The notes under the pieces are model-generated. The model did no database searches. It saw only the letters and a program-made list of their open reading frames with translations, and had not been told where the DNA came from. Shown here one piece after another: positions 16,211 to 25,779 of a stretch of DNA of 64,000 bases. The position numbers and the translations under genes are program-made. Position 1 is the stretch's first letter; each line of letters begins with the position of its first letter. The stretch comes from Subdoligranulum variabile (GTDB lineage Bacteria > Bacillota > Clostridia > Oscillospirales > Ruminococcaceae). Where the stretch lies: positions 14,613 to 78,612 of the forward strand of contig SFOX01000025.1 of assembly GCA_004552305.1 (NCBI GenBank), given 5' to 3'.

Positions 16211-17516
16211 CGGGTGTCCCCTTTCCCTCGGTGCCGGGGCGGGCGGTGACCACATACCCCACCGAGTAGCTGTACTGCTCCAGCACGCGGCGCACCTCGT
16301 CGATGGTGACGGCGCTTGTCAGCACCTTGCCGTAGGCGGGCGGATACAGCGGCTCGCCGCGCAGGATCTGCCCGTAGTACCAGCCCTCCAAGGCGGAAAG
16401 GCTGTCCTCCAGCGCGTCCATACCCGAAAGCAGTCCGCTGCGGCAGTCGTCCATTTCCTCCTGCGTGATGGGACCCTTTTTCAGCCCCTCCCACTCGGCC
16501 AGCATCGCCGCCTCCGCCTGCATGACCTTGCCCGGCTCCACGCCGGAGTCGATCATCATAGCGCCCGTGGCGCGGTGCGCCGCCGCGCCGCAGTAGTAGC
16601 ACAGCGATTGCTTTTCGCGCACGTTCATAAACAGTCGGCTTGTGGACGCGCCGCCCAGCAGGTTCATCGCCACGCGCAGGGCGCTGACGGTGGGTACGTT
16701 GTCGGCGCTGCCCGTCGTAAACAGCATACACAGCTTGGCCTGCGTCAGCCCGGGCAGCTTTTCGGTGTAGCGGCGCAGCGGCGTGCGGGGCATCGCCACC
16801 AGCGCGCCCGGCTCCTGCGGGTCGCGCGGCACACCGTCCAGGCGGCGCAGCAGCTTTTCCGCCACGCGCTCGGCATCGGTACCCTGCACCATCACGTCGA
16901 TGCGGGACTGGCGCAGAATGCGGTCATACTCGGCTTTCAGGGCTTCGGGCGTGACGGCGGACAGCTCGTCCGGGTAGCCGCCCAGCTCAATGCCTGCCGG
17001 GGAATCGCCGTAAAATTTGCGCCGCGCCTGCCGCACACAGTACAGCCGCTTGGCGTTCAGCTCCGCCTGCAGGCGGAGGGACTGGGTTTCGGTTTCGATG
17101 CGCACCGCCTCGGCATCAAAGACGCCGTCCACAAGGTACGGCTCAAACACGGTGCCGAAAACGATATCGGCGTAGGCGTCGGTCAAATTTTCCCCTGCCA
17201 GCGCGTAGGCATCCTTGATGCCGCAGATATCCGCCGACAGCACGCGGTCTATGCCCGCGCCGCTCAGCTCCACGCCCAGATCGGCGCCGTACAGTCCCGC
17301 CAGCTTGCGGGACAGCGCGGTCATATCGGGGCAGGCGGCATAGCCGCGCTCCAGCACTTGGGTCAGCACGGCGTCCAGCGTGGCGGTGTCGCGCCGCGCG
17401 GGGAACCGCAGATGGATGGCGATGCGGCAGCGGTTGAATTTATCGGCTTCCAGCGTGGTGATATGCACGCCGGGTGCCAGTTGTTTGCGTTCCAATTGTA
17501 AATCCTCACTTAACAA
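16200..17516 (-). CDS. M16-family non-catalytic partner, YmfF-like
   Basis: M16 protein of 438 residues lacking the HxxEH zinc motif: the aligned region reads TQVLERGYAAC. It retains the C-terminal substrate-binding signature REKQSLCYYC. This is the expected YmfF role, the structural half of a two-subunit M16 protease. First gene of the run YmfF-YmfH-lgt-folD; a TATAAT lies on the minus strand at 17528-17533. Starts MLSEDLQLERKQL after a GTGAGGA-type site. Confidence 0.88.
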   Translation of the reverse strand: MLSEDLQLERKQLAPGVHITTLEADKFNRCRIAIHLRFPARRDTATLDAVLTQVLERGYAACPDMTALSRKLAGLYGADLGVELSGAGIDRVLSADICGIKDAYALAGENLTDAYADIVFGTVFEPYLVDGVFDAEAVRIETETQSLRLQAELNAKRLYCVRQARRKFYGDSPAGIELGGYPDELSAVTPEALKAEYDRILRQSRIDVMVQGTDAERVAEKLLRRLDGVPRDPQEPGALVAMPRTPLRRYTEKLPGLTQAKLCMLFTTGSADNVPTVSALRVAMNLLGGASTSRLFMNVREKQSLCYYCGAAAHRATGAMMIDSGVEPGKVMQAEAAMLAEWEGLKKGPITQEEMDDCRSGLLSGMDALEDSLSALEGWYYGQILRGEPLYPPAYGKVLTSAVTIDEVRRVLEQYSYSVGYVVTARPGTEGKGTPDEE

Positions 17517-17565
17517 TAATCCTTTATATTATACGCCCATTTTATGAAAAAGTAAATCATAACTT

Positions 17566-17739
17566 GGGCAACACCGCATAATTCTAAGTGCCGATACGGC
17601 GAGCGAGGTGCGGCAGCTGCTAAGCCAAAAGCGCAGGCAATACTTTGTGTATTAGCGAGCATTTTGGCAACGCAGATGCCGTGCCGCAGCCGCCGGAGCG
17701 GTGCTTGAGCCGTAAGGCGGGAATTGTGCGGTGTTGCCC
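17566..17739. repeat. MITE-like element with 19-nt terminal inverted repeats (family R5)
   Basis: Begins GGGCAACACCGCATAATTC and ends with its near-perfect inverse (one mismatch) at 17721-17739; length 174. No coding potential. The inner part is also partly self-complementary. A 36-nt piece of the left arm recurs in opposite orientation at 61379-61414, ahead of pfkA. Here it sits immediately upstream of the guaD promoter. Confidence 0.75.
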
Positions 17740-17747
17740 TTGCAGAC

Positions 17748-17776
17748 TTGCAGCTTGGCGGCAGGTACGGTATAAT
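17748..17776 (+). promoter_or_regulatory. Promoter of guaD
   Basis: TTGCAG (17748-17753), 17-nt spacer, TATAAT (17771-17776). It starts 8 nt beyond the R5 repeat, so the repeat forms the upstream boundary. Confidence 0.8.
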
Positions 17777-17808
17777 AGAAGGTACAGTATGAATCGGAGG
17801 TCACTCTT

Positions 17809-19089
17809 ATGAACCGCTTTGCTTTACACGGCACCTTTGTGGACACGCCCACCCCCGATGCGCTGCGGGTGCGCACGGGCTATCTTTTGTGTGAGGACGG
17901 CGTCTGCGCCGGATTTTCGCCCGATGCCCCCGCCGGGGTACCGGTGCGGGACTACGCCGGGCAGCTGATCACGCCGGGTCTTGTCGACCTGCACCTGCAC
18001 GCGCCCCAGTACAGCTACTGCGGCACGGCGATGGACCTGGAGCTGCTGGACTGGCTGCAGCGCTACACCTACCCCGAGGAAGCCCACTACGCCGACCCCG
18101 GCTATGCCAAACTGGGCTACGGCTATTTTGTGCGCGACTTAAAAGCCAGCGCCACGACCCGCGCCTGCATTTTTGCCACGCTGCACACCGACGCCACGCT
18201 GGAGCTGATGCACCAGCTGAAGGACGCCGGGCTGGGCGCCTTTGTGGGCAAGCTGGCGATGGATCGCAACAGCCCCGACAGCTACCGTGAGCCGAGCGCC
18301 GCTGCCGGGCTTGCCGAAACGCGCCGCTGGCTGGATGCCTGCCGCGCCGAGGATATGCTGCACAGCGGTGCGGTGCGCCCGATGCTGACCCCGCGCTTTA
18401 CCCCCAGCACGGGCGACGAATATATGGCGGGGCTGGGCAAGCTCGCCGCCGAATACAAGGTCCCCGCGCAGAGCCATCTTTCGGAGAATCCGTCTGAGAT
18501 CGCGTGGGTCGCCGAGCTTTGCCCCGGCACCCGTTTTTACGGCGAAAGCTACAGCCGCCACGGCTTGTTTGGCGGCGATGTTCCCACCGTGATGGCGCAC
18601 TGCATTTACAGCGGCGAGGAAGAGCAGGCGTTGATGAAGCGCAACCGCGTGATGATCGCCCACTGCCCCACCAGCAACGAAAACGTGATCGCCGGCATTG
18701 CCCCCGCCGCGCACTATCTGCGGGGCGGCTGGCGCATCGGCTTGGGCAGCGATGTGGCGGGCGGTCACACGCTGGACCTATTTGCCGTGATGGCATCCGC
18801 CGTGCAGGTCAGCAAGCTGCGCTGGCGCTATGTGGACCAGACCGAGGCCCCGCTGACGATGGTGGAGGCGTTGTACCTTGCCACCGTGGGCGGCGGCGAT
18901 TTCTGGCGCGACTACGGCGTGCAGCTGGGCTTGTTTGAGCCGGGCTACGCGCTGGACGCGCTGGTTCTGGACGACAGCACCCTGCGCAACCAGCGGGAGT
19001 TCACCCCCGCCGAGCGGTTGGAGCGCTACGCCTATCTGGGCAAGGGCAGCCTGACGGCAAAATTTGTGGACGGTCGGCAGATTTTTTGA
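17809..19089 (+). CDS. guaD: Guanine deaminase (amidohydrolase family)
   Basis: Cytoplasmic zinc enzyme converting guanine to xanthine and ammonia, 426 residues. Metal and substrate motifs: GLVDLHLHAPQYSYCGT (HxH near residues 62-64), QSHLSENPSEI, MAHCIYSGEEE, HCPTSNENV and GLGSDVAGGHTLDLF. These match guanine deaminases rather than hydantoinases or cytosine deaminases. CGGAGG at 17795-17800 sets the ATG. Monocistronic between its promoter and a bidirectional terminator. A xanthine-type permease at 42176 serves the same pathway but is not adjacent. Confidence 0.93.
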   Translation: MNRFALHGTFVDTPTPDALRVRTGYLLCEDGVCAGFSPDAPAGVPVRDYAGQLITPGLVDLHLHAPQYSYCGTAMDLELLDWLQRYTYPEEAHYADPGYAKLGYGYFVRDLKASATTRACIFATLHTDATLELMHQLKDAGLGAFVGKLAMDRNSPDSYREPSAAAGLAETRRWLDACRAEDMLHSGAVRPMLTPRFTPSTGDEYMAGLGKLAAEYKVPAQSHLSENPSEIAWVAELCPGTRFYGESYSRHGLFGGDVPTVMAHCIYSGEEEQALMKRNRVMIAHCPTSNENVIAGIAPAAHYLRGGWRIGLGSDVAGGHTLDLFAVMASAVQVSKLRWRYVDQTEAPLTMVEALYLATVGGGDFWRDYGVQLGLFEPGYALDALVLDDSTLRNQREFTPAERLERYAYLGKGSLTAKFVDGRQIF

Positions 19090-19110
19090 CGACCTCCCTT
19101 ATAACCAAAC

Positions 19111-19148
19111 GACCCCGGCGACCGAGTTCCTTCTCGGTTGCCGGGGTC
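19111..19148. terminator. Bidirectional terminator between guaD and lysC
   Basis: GACCCCGGCGACCGAG and CTCGGTTGCCGGGGTC pair with one mismatch around a six-base loop. It lies between convergent genes and can serve both. Confidence 0.85.
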
Positions 19149-19181
19149 TACCCTTTCCCCTCTATAAAAACCCAGTTACGC

Positions 19182-20387
19182 TTAGTTGATAAAGGCGTCG
19201 TGGATGGCTGCCACAGCTTTGTCGGCATCCTGTTCGTCAATGACGACGCTGATCTTGATCTCACTGGTGGAGATCATATGGATGTTGATGTTCTGGTTGA
19301 ACAGTGCCTCAAACATCGTGCTGGCAACGCCCGAATGGCTCTGCATACCCGCGCCCACAATGGATACCTTGGCAAAGCCCTTGTTGACGATGATCTCGCC
19401 GCCGCCAAAACGGGAAGTCGCGCTCTGCAAAGCTGCCACGGCGCTTTCGGCGTCGCCCAGCGGCACGGTAAAGCTCATATCCTTTTTGCCGTCGCGTCCG
19501 GTGGTCTGCAAGATGATATCGACGTTGATGTTCTTCTGCGCCAGCAGGCTGAAGATTTTAAACGACATACCGGGCACATCGGGCACGTCACGGATGGTCA
19601 AAACAGCAATGTCGGTGTCCTTGGCAACACCCTTGATCAGCATACCTTCCACTTTGGTTTCCTCCTTAACAACGGTGCCGGGCACCGGGTTGATGCTGGA
19701 AATGACCTCCAGCTCGACATTGTACTTTTTGGCAAGCTCCACGCTGCGGTTGTTCAGCACCTGTGCGCCCAGCGATGCAAGCTCCAGCATTTCGTCAAAG
19801 GTGATCTCCTTGAGCTTGGTCGCCTTGGGGATCTTGCGCGGGTCGGCGGTGTAGACGCCCTCGACATCGGTAAAGATCTGGCAGCGGTCGGCGTGCAGCG
19901 CAGCCGCCAGCGCCACGGCAGAGGTATCGCTGCCGCCGCGTCCCAGCGTGGTAATGTCATCGCTGCGGTTCAGCCCCTGAAAGCCCGCCACGACCACCAC
20001 GCGGTTGCGTGCCAGCTCGCTTTCGACGCGCTCGGTGTTCAGGCGCTTGATGCGTGCCTTGGAGTATGCGCGGTCGGTGTTGAAGCCCGCCTGCCAGCCG
20101 GTCAGGCTGACGGAAGAAACGCCCAGCTCCTGCAGCGCCATCGCCAGCAGAGAGATGGAAATTTCCTCGCCTGCCGCCAGCAGCATATCCATCTCGCGGT
20201 GCGAGGGGTTGCAGCTGATTTCCGCCGCCTTGGCGATAAGATCATCGGTGGTGTCGCCCTGTGCCGAAACCACGACCACCACATCGTTGCCCGCGTTGCG
20301 GGTGTTGCGGACGATACGGGCAACATTAAAGATGCGGTCGCGGTCGCGGACCGAGCTGCCGCCGAATTTTTGTACAATCAGACCCAT
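19182..20387 (-). CDS. lysC: Aspartate kinase
   Basis: First step of the aspartate pathway (Asp to aspartyl-phosphate), 401 residues. Kinase domain: VQKFGGSSVRD at the start, TTLGRGGSDTSAVALA and FTDVEGVYTADPR. The last ~150 residues hold two ACT domains for feedback control. Length fits the Firmicute single-chain, Lys/Thr-inhibited class. It is the last gene of ACT-hom-thrB-lysC, 23 nt after thrB, so it is tied to threonine synthesis here. Confidence 0.95.
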   Translation of the reverse strand: MGLIVQKFGGSSVRDRDRIFNVARIVRNTRNAGNDVVVVVSAQGDTTDDLIAKAAEISCNPSHREMDMLLAAGEEISISLLAMALQELGVSSVSLTGWQAGFNTDRAYSKARIKRLNTERVESELARNRVVVVAGFQGLNRSDDITTLGRGGSDTSAVALAAALHADRCQIFTDVEGVYTADPRKIPKATKLKEITFDEMLELASLGAQVLNNRSVELAKKYNVELEVISSINPVPGTVVKEETKVEGMLIKGVAKDTDIAVLTIRDVPDVPGMSFKIFSLLAQKNINVDIILQTTGRDGKKDMSFTVPLGDAESAVAALQSATSRFGGGEIIVNKGFAKVSIVGAGMQSHSGVASTMFEALFNQNINIHMISTSEIKISVVIDEQDADKAVAAIHDAFIN

Positions 20388-20410
20388 AGCTATCCTTTTC
20401 CTCCTCTATA

Positions 20411-21301
20411 TCATCTTACCACTGCGCCGGTGTTGTCGGCGAGCAGACGATGCACGGTAAAGTGGTTCAGTGCGCCCGGCTGCTGCAGGGCGGCTTCGGC
20501 GCGGGCAAAAAACTCCTCATCGTCCTTATGCACCACCGCCATAATGGTGGGACCTGCGCCGGAAATATACACCGCCAGCGCGCCCAGGTCCTGCGCCAGC
20601 TCAAACACCTCGTCGCCGCCCTCGATCAGCGGCAGGCGGTATTGCTGGTGCAGCACATCCTTGGTTGCCACGCCCAGCAGGGCGTAGTTGCCCTCGCAGA
20701 AGGCGGCTGTCGCCAGCGCCGCGCGGGACAGATTGTACACGGCATCCTTGTGGCTGACCATCTGGGGCAGCGCCGCGCGCGCCTTGCTGGTCAGCAGGCG
20801 AAAATCCGGCACAAACGCCGCAAAGGCAAGCTCGGGGTCGATGTTTTTCTTGACGCTGTACACCTGCCCCTCGTCGATCACGCTGGTGACAAACCCGCCC
20901 AGCATCGCCGGGGCGACGTTGTCGGGGTGACCTTCAATGGATGTCGCCAGCGTCAGCATCTGGCGGCGGGTCAGCTTGTTGCCCAGCAGGGCGTTGGCGC
21001 CCAGAATGCCCGCCACAATGCAGGCGGAGCTGGAGCCAAGCCCCCGCGCCATCGGGATATCGTTGCGCTGGGTGATGCGCAGCCCGCGCAGGGGCAGCCC
21101 CAGCTGGTCATAGACGACCCGCGCCGAGCGGAACACCAGATTGTTGGAACCCGCCGGGACGTGGGTGCCGTCCACCGAGGTAATCTGGATACGGTCGCTC
21201 TCCTCAAACGTAAAAACGTTGTGCATCGAAACCGCCAACCCCAGGGAGTCAAACCCCGCGCCCACGTTGGCGCTGGTTGCCGGTACGCTTACTGTTACCA
21301 T
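20411..21301 (-). CDS. thrB: Homoserine kinase (GHMP family)
   Basis: Phosphorylates homoserine for threonine synthesis, 296 residues. The GHMP ATP loop reads PMARGLGSSSACIVAG and the start VTVSVPATSANVGAGFDSLGLA is diagnostic. The third motif SGAGPTIMAVV is near the C-terminus. Sits 16 nt after hom. A thrC gene is not in the window. Confidence 0.95.
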   Translation of the reverse strand: MVTVSVPATSANVGAGFDSLGLAVSMHNVFTFEESDRIQITSVDGTHVPAGSNNLVFRSARVVYDQLGLPLRGLRITQRNDIPMARGLGSSSACIVAGILGANALLGNKLTRRQMLTLATSIEGHPDNVAPAMLGGFVTSVIDEGQVYSVKKNIDPELAFAAFVPDFRLLTSKARAALPQMVSHKDAVYNLSRAALATAAFCEGNYALLGVATKDVLHQQYRLPLIEGGDEVFELAQDLGALAVYISGAGPTIMAVVHKDDEEFFARAEAALQQPGALNHFTVHRLLADNTGAVVR

Positions 21302-21317
21302 ACTATGCCGCCCCTCT

Positions 21318-22547
21318 TTATTCCGTCAGCTGTTTCATTGCCAGCTTTACGCTGCCGCCCAGCACCGCCAGCTTCTGGCGCAGGGCGTCGATCTCCGCCT
21401 CGGTCGCGGCGTCGATGCGGCAGGCAGCCTCGCCGTCGGCTTCCCACAGAAGCTGCCCGGCCCCCGCCACGCTTTGCAGCACCGCGCCCGAAACGCCCGC
21501 CGCGCGGACATACCACGGGTACACGCCGGTATCCCGAAGCTGTCCCGCCGGCTTTTCTGCCTCGGTCCAGAACAGGCTGTCGTGGATTTTTACGCCCTCT
21601 TTTAAGGCATCGATCACGTCCGCCACCACGGCGCTGGCGGTGGGCAGCTTGCCCGCGCCCTTGCCGTAGAACACGACATCGCCCAGCATATCGCCCCGCA
21701 TCAGCACGGCGTTAAAGACATCGTCCACGCCTGCCAGCTGGTTGGCGTTGCTGACCATCATCGGCTCGACCCCGGCCGCCATAGCGCCGCCGGCGTTTTC
21801 CTCATACCAGGCAATCAGCTTGATGGCGCTGTCCATCTGCTCGGCAGATTTGATGTCCGCCACCGTGATATCGCGGATGCCCCGCGCGGGGATGTTGTCG
21901 GGGTAGACGTGATGCCCGCAGGCAAGGCTGGCAAGGATGGCGATCTTGCGGCAGGCATCGCGCCCGTCCACATCGTCGCCGGGGTCCTTGGTTTCGGCAT
22001 AGCCGAGCTGCTGGGCAATGTGCAGCGCCTCGTCAAAGCCCATATTTTCGCGCTTCATCTTGGTCAGCATAAAGTTGGTGGTGCCGTTGACGATACCGCA
22101 GATGCGGCTGATATGGTTGGCGGCAAGGCACTGGTGCATCGGGGTGATGATGGGTGTGCCGCCGCCCACGCTGGCCTCAAACAAAAAGGCGGCGTTGTGC
22201 GCCTTGGCAAGCGCCAGCAGCTCGGCACCGTAGCCCGCGACCATCTCCTTGTTGGAGGTGCAGACGCTGCGCCCGCTTGCCAGGCACTTGCGCACATAAG
22301 GCAGGGCAAAGCGGGTGCCGCCGATGGTTTCGACCACGACCTTGACCTCGGGGTCATTTAAGATGGTGTCGATGCTGTCAGTAAACAGCGCCGCATCGGG
22401 CGAGGTGGAAAAATCCCGCACATCGAGGATGTACTTGACCTCCACGGGTTCACCCACGCGGCGGGCGATGGATGCCGCATTGCGGCGCACAACCTCCAGC
22501 ACACCGCTGCCCACGGTGCCAAAGCCCAGAATCGCAATTTTAGCCAT
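21318..22547 (-). CDS. hom: Homoserine dehydrogenase
   Basis: NAD(P)H-dependent reduction of aspartate semialdehyde, 409 residues. Rossmann motif ILGFGTVGSGVLEVV at the start, VNGTTNFMLTKM and the catalytic region SLACGHHVYPDNIP follow. The C-terminal ~65 residues sit where other Firmicute enzymes have an ACT domain but lack a clear ACT sequence, so allosteric control may be weakened. A separate ACT protein is encoded just upstream in the same operon. Confidence 0.94.
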   Translation of the reverse strand: MAKIAILGFGTVGSGVLEVVRRNAASIARRVGEPVEVKYILDVRDFSTSPDAALFTDSIDTILNDPEVKVVVETIGGTRFALPYVRKCLASGRSVCTSNKEMVAGYGAELLALAKAHNAAFLFEASVGGGTPIITPMHQCLAANHISRICGIVNGTTNFMLTKMKRENMGFDEALHIAQQLGYAETKDPGDDVDGRDACRKIAILASLACGHHVYPDNIPARGIRDITVADIKSAEQMDSAIKLIAWYEENAGGAMAAGVEPMMVSNANQLAGVDDVFNAVLMRGDMLGDVVFYGKGAGKLPTASAVVADVIDALKEGVKIHDSLFWTEAEKPAGQLRDTGVYPWYVRAAGVSGAVLQSVAGAGQLLWEADGEAACRIDAATEAEIDALRQKLAVLGGSVKLAMKQLTE

Positions 22548-22576
22548 TGGTATACTCTCCCTTTTCCCTATTCCCC

Positions 22577-23005
22577 TTACACGCCGCGGTGAATCTCCAC
22601 CACGCAGGGCTGGTGCGAAAGCCGCAGCAGCATTTCCTCCACCGTCATCTGCATGGTGCCGGTGCGCACGGTGACCTCGACCTGTGCGGTGCCGTTTTCG
22701 GGGCGGGACTGGTTGATGGTCATAATCGAGCCGCCCGCCGCCGAAATGCCCGACAGCAGCATTTGCAGCGCGCCGGTCTTATCCAGCAGGGTGGCAACAA
22801 CGGTCAGCGTGTCGCGCCCGGTTTCGGCGTCAAAGACGCAGTCCTTATATTTATAAAACGCGCTGCGGGAAATGCCCGCCTGCTTGGCCGCCGCCGAAAT
22901 GTTGGCTACCTCGCCCGATGCCAGAAGCTGCTTTGCCTGCAGCACCTTGCCGAAAACCTCCGGCAGGACATCTGCCTGTACCAGCAGGTACTTATGCTGG
23001 GTCAT
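22577..23005 (-). CDS. ACT domain protein of the hom operon (UPF0735/PheB-like)
   Basis: Small cytoplasmic protein of 142 residues. The N-terminal ~55 residues contain a helix-turn-helix-like segment (ISAAAKQAGISRSAFYKYKD), and ~70-142 form an ACT fold (LTVVATLLDKTGALQMLLSGISAAGGSIMTINQS). This is the family often found beside hom in Clostridia; a role as amino-acid sensor is inferred. Start at 23005 is preceded by GAGGAGG. It heads the operon, 29 nt before hom, with its promoter at 23048-23076. Confidence 0.88.
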   Translation of the reverse strand: MTQHKYLLVQADVLPEVFGKVLQAKQLLASGEVANISAAAKQAGISRSAFYKYKDCVFDAETGRDTLTVVATLLDKTGALQMLLSGISAAGGSIMTINQSRPENGTAQVEVTVRTGTMQMTVEEMLLRLSHQPCVVEIHRGV

Positions 23006-23047
23006 TGTGTTGCCTCCTCGCAAACAAATGTAGTATCAATGTGTACC

Positions 23048-23076
23048 ATCTTACCACACCGGGGCAGTGGTTGCAA
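23048..23076 (-). promoter_or_regulatory. Promoter of the threonine operon
   Basis: Minus strand: TTGCAA (23071-23076), 17-nt spacer, TAAGAT (23048-23053). The leader is only ~40 nt, so no riboswitch or T-box fits. Confidence 0.75.
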
Positions 23077-23200
23077 GGGGGTTTGGCGCATTTGCCTGCT
23101 TTTTAGCACTTTGTACAGGAACCCCGGTGGAAAACTCCGTGTTTTTGTACGGCGGTTGTATGTACGTGGCGGAAAAACATGTTCTTGGTCTATGGAATGT

Positions 23201-23227
23201 GTAGGGGCGAGCCATGCTCGCCCCTAC
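23201..23227. repeat. R1-type palindrome
   Basis: GTAGGGGCGAGCCATGCTCGCCCCTAC-type palindrome: outer GTAGGGG/CCCCTAC arms shared with the other R1 copies, inner core CGAGC-CAT-GCTCG. Confidence 0.8.
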
Positions 23228-23243
23228 AGGAGTCTTTCAACAG

Positions 23244-23284
23244 AAAAACACCCGCCCTTGGGCATACGCCAAAGAGCGGGTGTT
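23244..23284 (-). terminator. Terminator of the PBP1A gene
   Basis: Minus strand AACACCCGC / GCGGGTGTT with a nested TTGG/CCAA stem, followed by a T-rich tract. Confidence 0.85.
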
Positions 23285-23298
23285 GGTGGTTTGGGGTA

Positions 23299-25779
23299 TC
23301 AGGCGGCGGGTTCGGTGGGTTCGGTGGGACGCACAAGGTAGCTGTCATCGGGCAGGTTATCCTCGGTATAATAGCCCTTTTGTCCGCCGGAGGTGATTGC
23401 GCCGTTTGCGGTGTTAAAGTACTTCTCTACGACGTTTTCGCCCACAGGGAAGTCCTTGTGCGGCAGGTCTGCCTGCAATTCCTCCATCAGGTTTTTCCAC
23501 AGCTTCTGGATAGGTCCGCCGTTTCCGGCACCGTACTTAGTCATATCGGTCGGGCGGTCAAAGCCCCACCAGATGGCGGTGCAGTAGTAGGGGGTCAAGC
23601 CCGCAAAGGTGTAGTCCTTGTTGTTGGAGGTCGTACCGGTCTTGGCGGCGGCATCCATATCGCCCTTGGGTGCCATACCGCTGGCAGTACCGCCGGGCTT
23701 CAGCACGTTGGTCATCATACGGTTCATAATATAGGCGCTGTCACCGCTGATGGCCTGCGTGGTGTTGATATACTTGGTGTTGTCGATGATAACGTGACCG
23801 TTGGAGTCGGTGACCATCGTGTAGAAATGGGGCGAAGTGAACGTACCATCGTAGAAAATGCTGTACGCACCCGCCAGCTCCACGGCGGTAAGACCGTTGG
23901 TCTGACCACCCAGCACCAGAGGTGCCAGGTCCATATCGTGTTCGGCGTCGATGTAGCTGCACTCCAGCGTGTCATGCACAAAGTCGTACAGGTAATCCAC
24001 GCCCACAATGCGTCCCAACTGGACGGCGACAGTGTTCAGGGACTGGCGCAGGGCGTCGTACACCAGCACGATATCGCCCTTGCCGCCCGCGTTGCCGTAG
24101 TTGCTGGGCCAGTCGCGCCAGATATCGTCGCGCGCCTGTGCCTGTGCGGACAGGGGGTTGATCTTACCGACGTAGGAATCCTTCAGCACCTTGTGGTCGG
24201 CGGCGGAGTACAGCGGCAGATCCTGAATGGGCGAGGAGTAGCTGATCTGCTTGTTGTCCAGCGCCAGACAGTAGGCGCCGATAGGCTTCATGGTAGAACC
24301 GGTCTGGTGGGGCAGCAGGGCGCGGTTGGTACCCATATCGACGGTCTTTTCGCCCAGACCGCCGGCAATGCCCAGCACGTTGCCGTCATAGTCCAGCACG
24401 GCGATGCTTGCCTGCGAGCGCACTTTTTCGTACACGCAGAGGTAGACGGTGTCATCGTTGGGGTAGTTGGGGTCGGTGGATTCGCCGACCTTCAGCTCGG
24501 TGTTGGTTTCGTCGGTGTAAACGGGTACATCGTCGGTGCCGTACACCGCGTAGCCTTCCTTGGTGATGGGCAGACCGGTAGCCTCGTCATACTGCACCAT
24601 ATCCCAGGTGCTGGTTTCGGCGGGGTAGTCGCGCAGGCAGACGGGTTCCTCGTGCCACATGGCGGGGATCAGACCGTCCTCGTCCAGCATGGCTTCCTCG
24701 ACGGCAGCCTGCACGCGGGTGTCCACGGTGGACTCAATGCGCAAGCCGCCGGTGAAGATCAGCTCCTGCGCTTCCTCCTTGGTGTAGCCGAGGTCGTCGA
24801 TCAGCTGGCGGCGCAGCGCGGAGTACAGCGAGTCGGTAAACCAAGAGTTGTTGGCGCTGCGGGTCGCGCCGGTCTTGGCGGTGCTGCTTTCCACAACGGT
24901 CAGCGGCTCGTTGCGGGCGGCGTCGTACTCGCTCTCGGTGATGTAGCCTTGGTCAAACATCTCGTACAGAACGTGGTTGCGGCGGCGCAGCAGGTTTTCG
25001 GGGTTGGTAAAGGGGTTGTAGCCCGTGGGGTTTTTACTGATGGATGCCAGCACGGCGCACTCGGCAAGGCTCAGCTCGCTGACGTCCTTGTCAAAGTAGG
25101 CGTTGGCGCCCGCCTGCATACCGTGGATAATGCCGGTCAGCGGTATGGTGTTGAGGTAGGCTTCGAGGATGGTATCCTTGCTGTAGCGCTTGGCAAGACC
25201 CAGCGCGCGGAAAATTTCGCGCACCTTACGCAGGGCGTCGGTTTCGTCGTCCTTGGTCAGGTTTTTGATCAGCTGCTGCTCCAGCGTGGACGCGCCCTGC
25301 TGCGAGCCGAGCAGTGCGTTGTCGGTCAGCATATTTAAGGTAGCGGCGATGGTACGCTTGAGGTTGATGCCCGGCTCGTTGCGGAAGTTCTTGTCCTCAA
25401 CGGCGATAACGGCATTCTGCAGGTTTTCCGGCATTTCGGAAAGCGGCACCTTGATGCGGTTTTCGCTGCGGGTAAAGTAGGCGTACTCGCTGCCGTCGGC
25501 GGCGTAGACGATGGAGGCTTCCATCAGGTGGCTGCTGTCCAGATCAAGTACGGTGCTGTCGTTGGCGGTGACCTGCACCAGATACATCGCCAGCAGCACC
25601 GAGCCGACGCTGACTGCCATAATGCACAGGCAGAGCATACAGCCGATAAAGCCCAGAATCATACCGGGGATGCTGCGGCGGCGTTTTGGTTTTTTCTTTT
25701 TCTTGGCAGGGGCAGTGCCGTCTGCCGGGGCTGTTTTTGCGCCGGTGGTCGAAAGCTGGCGTTTCTGATTGGGTTCTAT
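23299..25779 (-). CDS. Class A penicillin-binding protein (PBP1A type) with no canonical start codon
   Basis: Bifunctional peptidoglycan synthase, 826 residues from the proposed start. Glycosyltransferase motifs AVEDKNFRNEPGIN and QGASTLEQQLIKN; transpeptidase motifs GSTMKPIGAY (active Ser), SLN and AKTGTTSNN. One signal-anchor follows a Lys/Arg-rich cytoplasmic tail (KKKKKPKRRRS). The first in-frame ATG, at 25662, sits directly at the membrane segment and has no ribosome site. AAAAGGAGG lies upstream with ideal spacing to an ATA codon at 25779-25777, in frame with the basic tail; no ATG, GTG or TTG occurs between them, and a stop lies just beyond. I therefore place the start at the ATA. Confidence 0.85.
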   Translation of the reverse strand: MEPNQKRQLSTTGAKTAPADGTAPAKKKKKPKRRRSIPGMILGFIGCMLCLCIMAVSVGSVLLAMYLVQVTANDSTVLDLDSSHLMEASIVYAADGSEYAYFTRSENRIKVPLSEMPENLQNAVIAVEDKNFRNEPGINLKRTIAATLNMLTDNALLGSQQGASTLEQQLIKNLTKDDETDALRKVREIFRALGLAKRYSKDTILEAYLNTIPLTGIIHGMQAGANAYFDKDVSELSLAECAVLASISKNPTGYNPFTNPENLLRRRNHVLYEMFDQGYITESEYDAARNEPLTVVESSTAKTGATRSANNSWFTDSLYSALRRQLIDDLGYTKEEAQELIFTGGLRIESTVDTRVQAAVEEAMLDEDGLIPAMWHEEPVCLRDYPAETSTWDMVQYDEATGLPITKEGYAVYGTDDVPVYTDETNTELKVGESTDPNYPNDDTVYLCVYEKVRSQASIAVLDYDGNVLGIAGGLGEKTVDMGTNRALLPHQTGSTMKPIGAYCLALDNKQISYSSPIQDLPLYSAADHKVLKDSYVGKINPLSAQAQARDDIWRDWPSNYGNAGGKGDIVLVYDALRQSLNTVAVQLGRIVGVDYLYDFVHDTLECSYIDAEHDMDLAPLVLGGQTNGLTAVELAGAYSIFYDGTFTSPHFYTMVTDSNGHVIIDNTKYINTTQAISGDSAYIMNRMMTNVLKPGGTASGMAPKGDMDAAAKTGTTSNNKDYTFAGLTPYYCTAIWWGFDRPTDMTKYGAGNGGPIQKLWKNLMEELQADLPHKDFPVGENVVEKYFNTANGAITSGGQKGYYTEDNLPDDSYLVRPTEPTEPAA

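Noticed and set aside
23179..25338. 719-codon frame antisense to the PBP1A gene
   Set aside because: Composition (Val/Gly/His rich) and exact overlap with a well-supported PBP mark it as a shadow frame.
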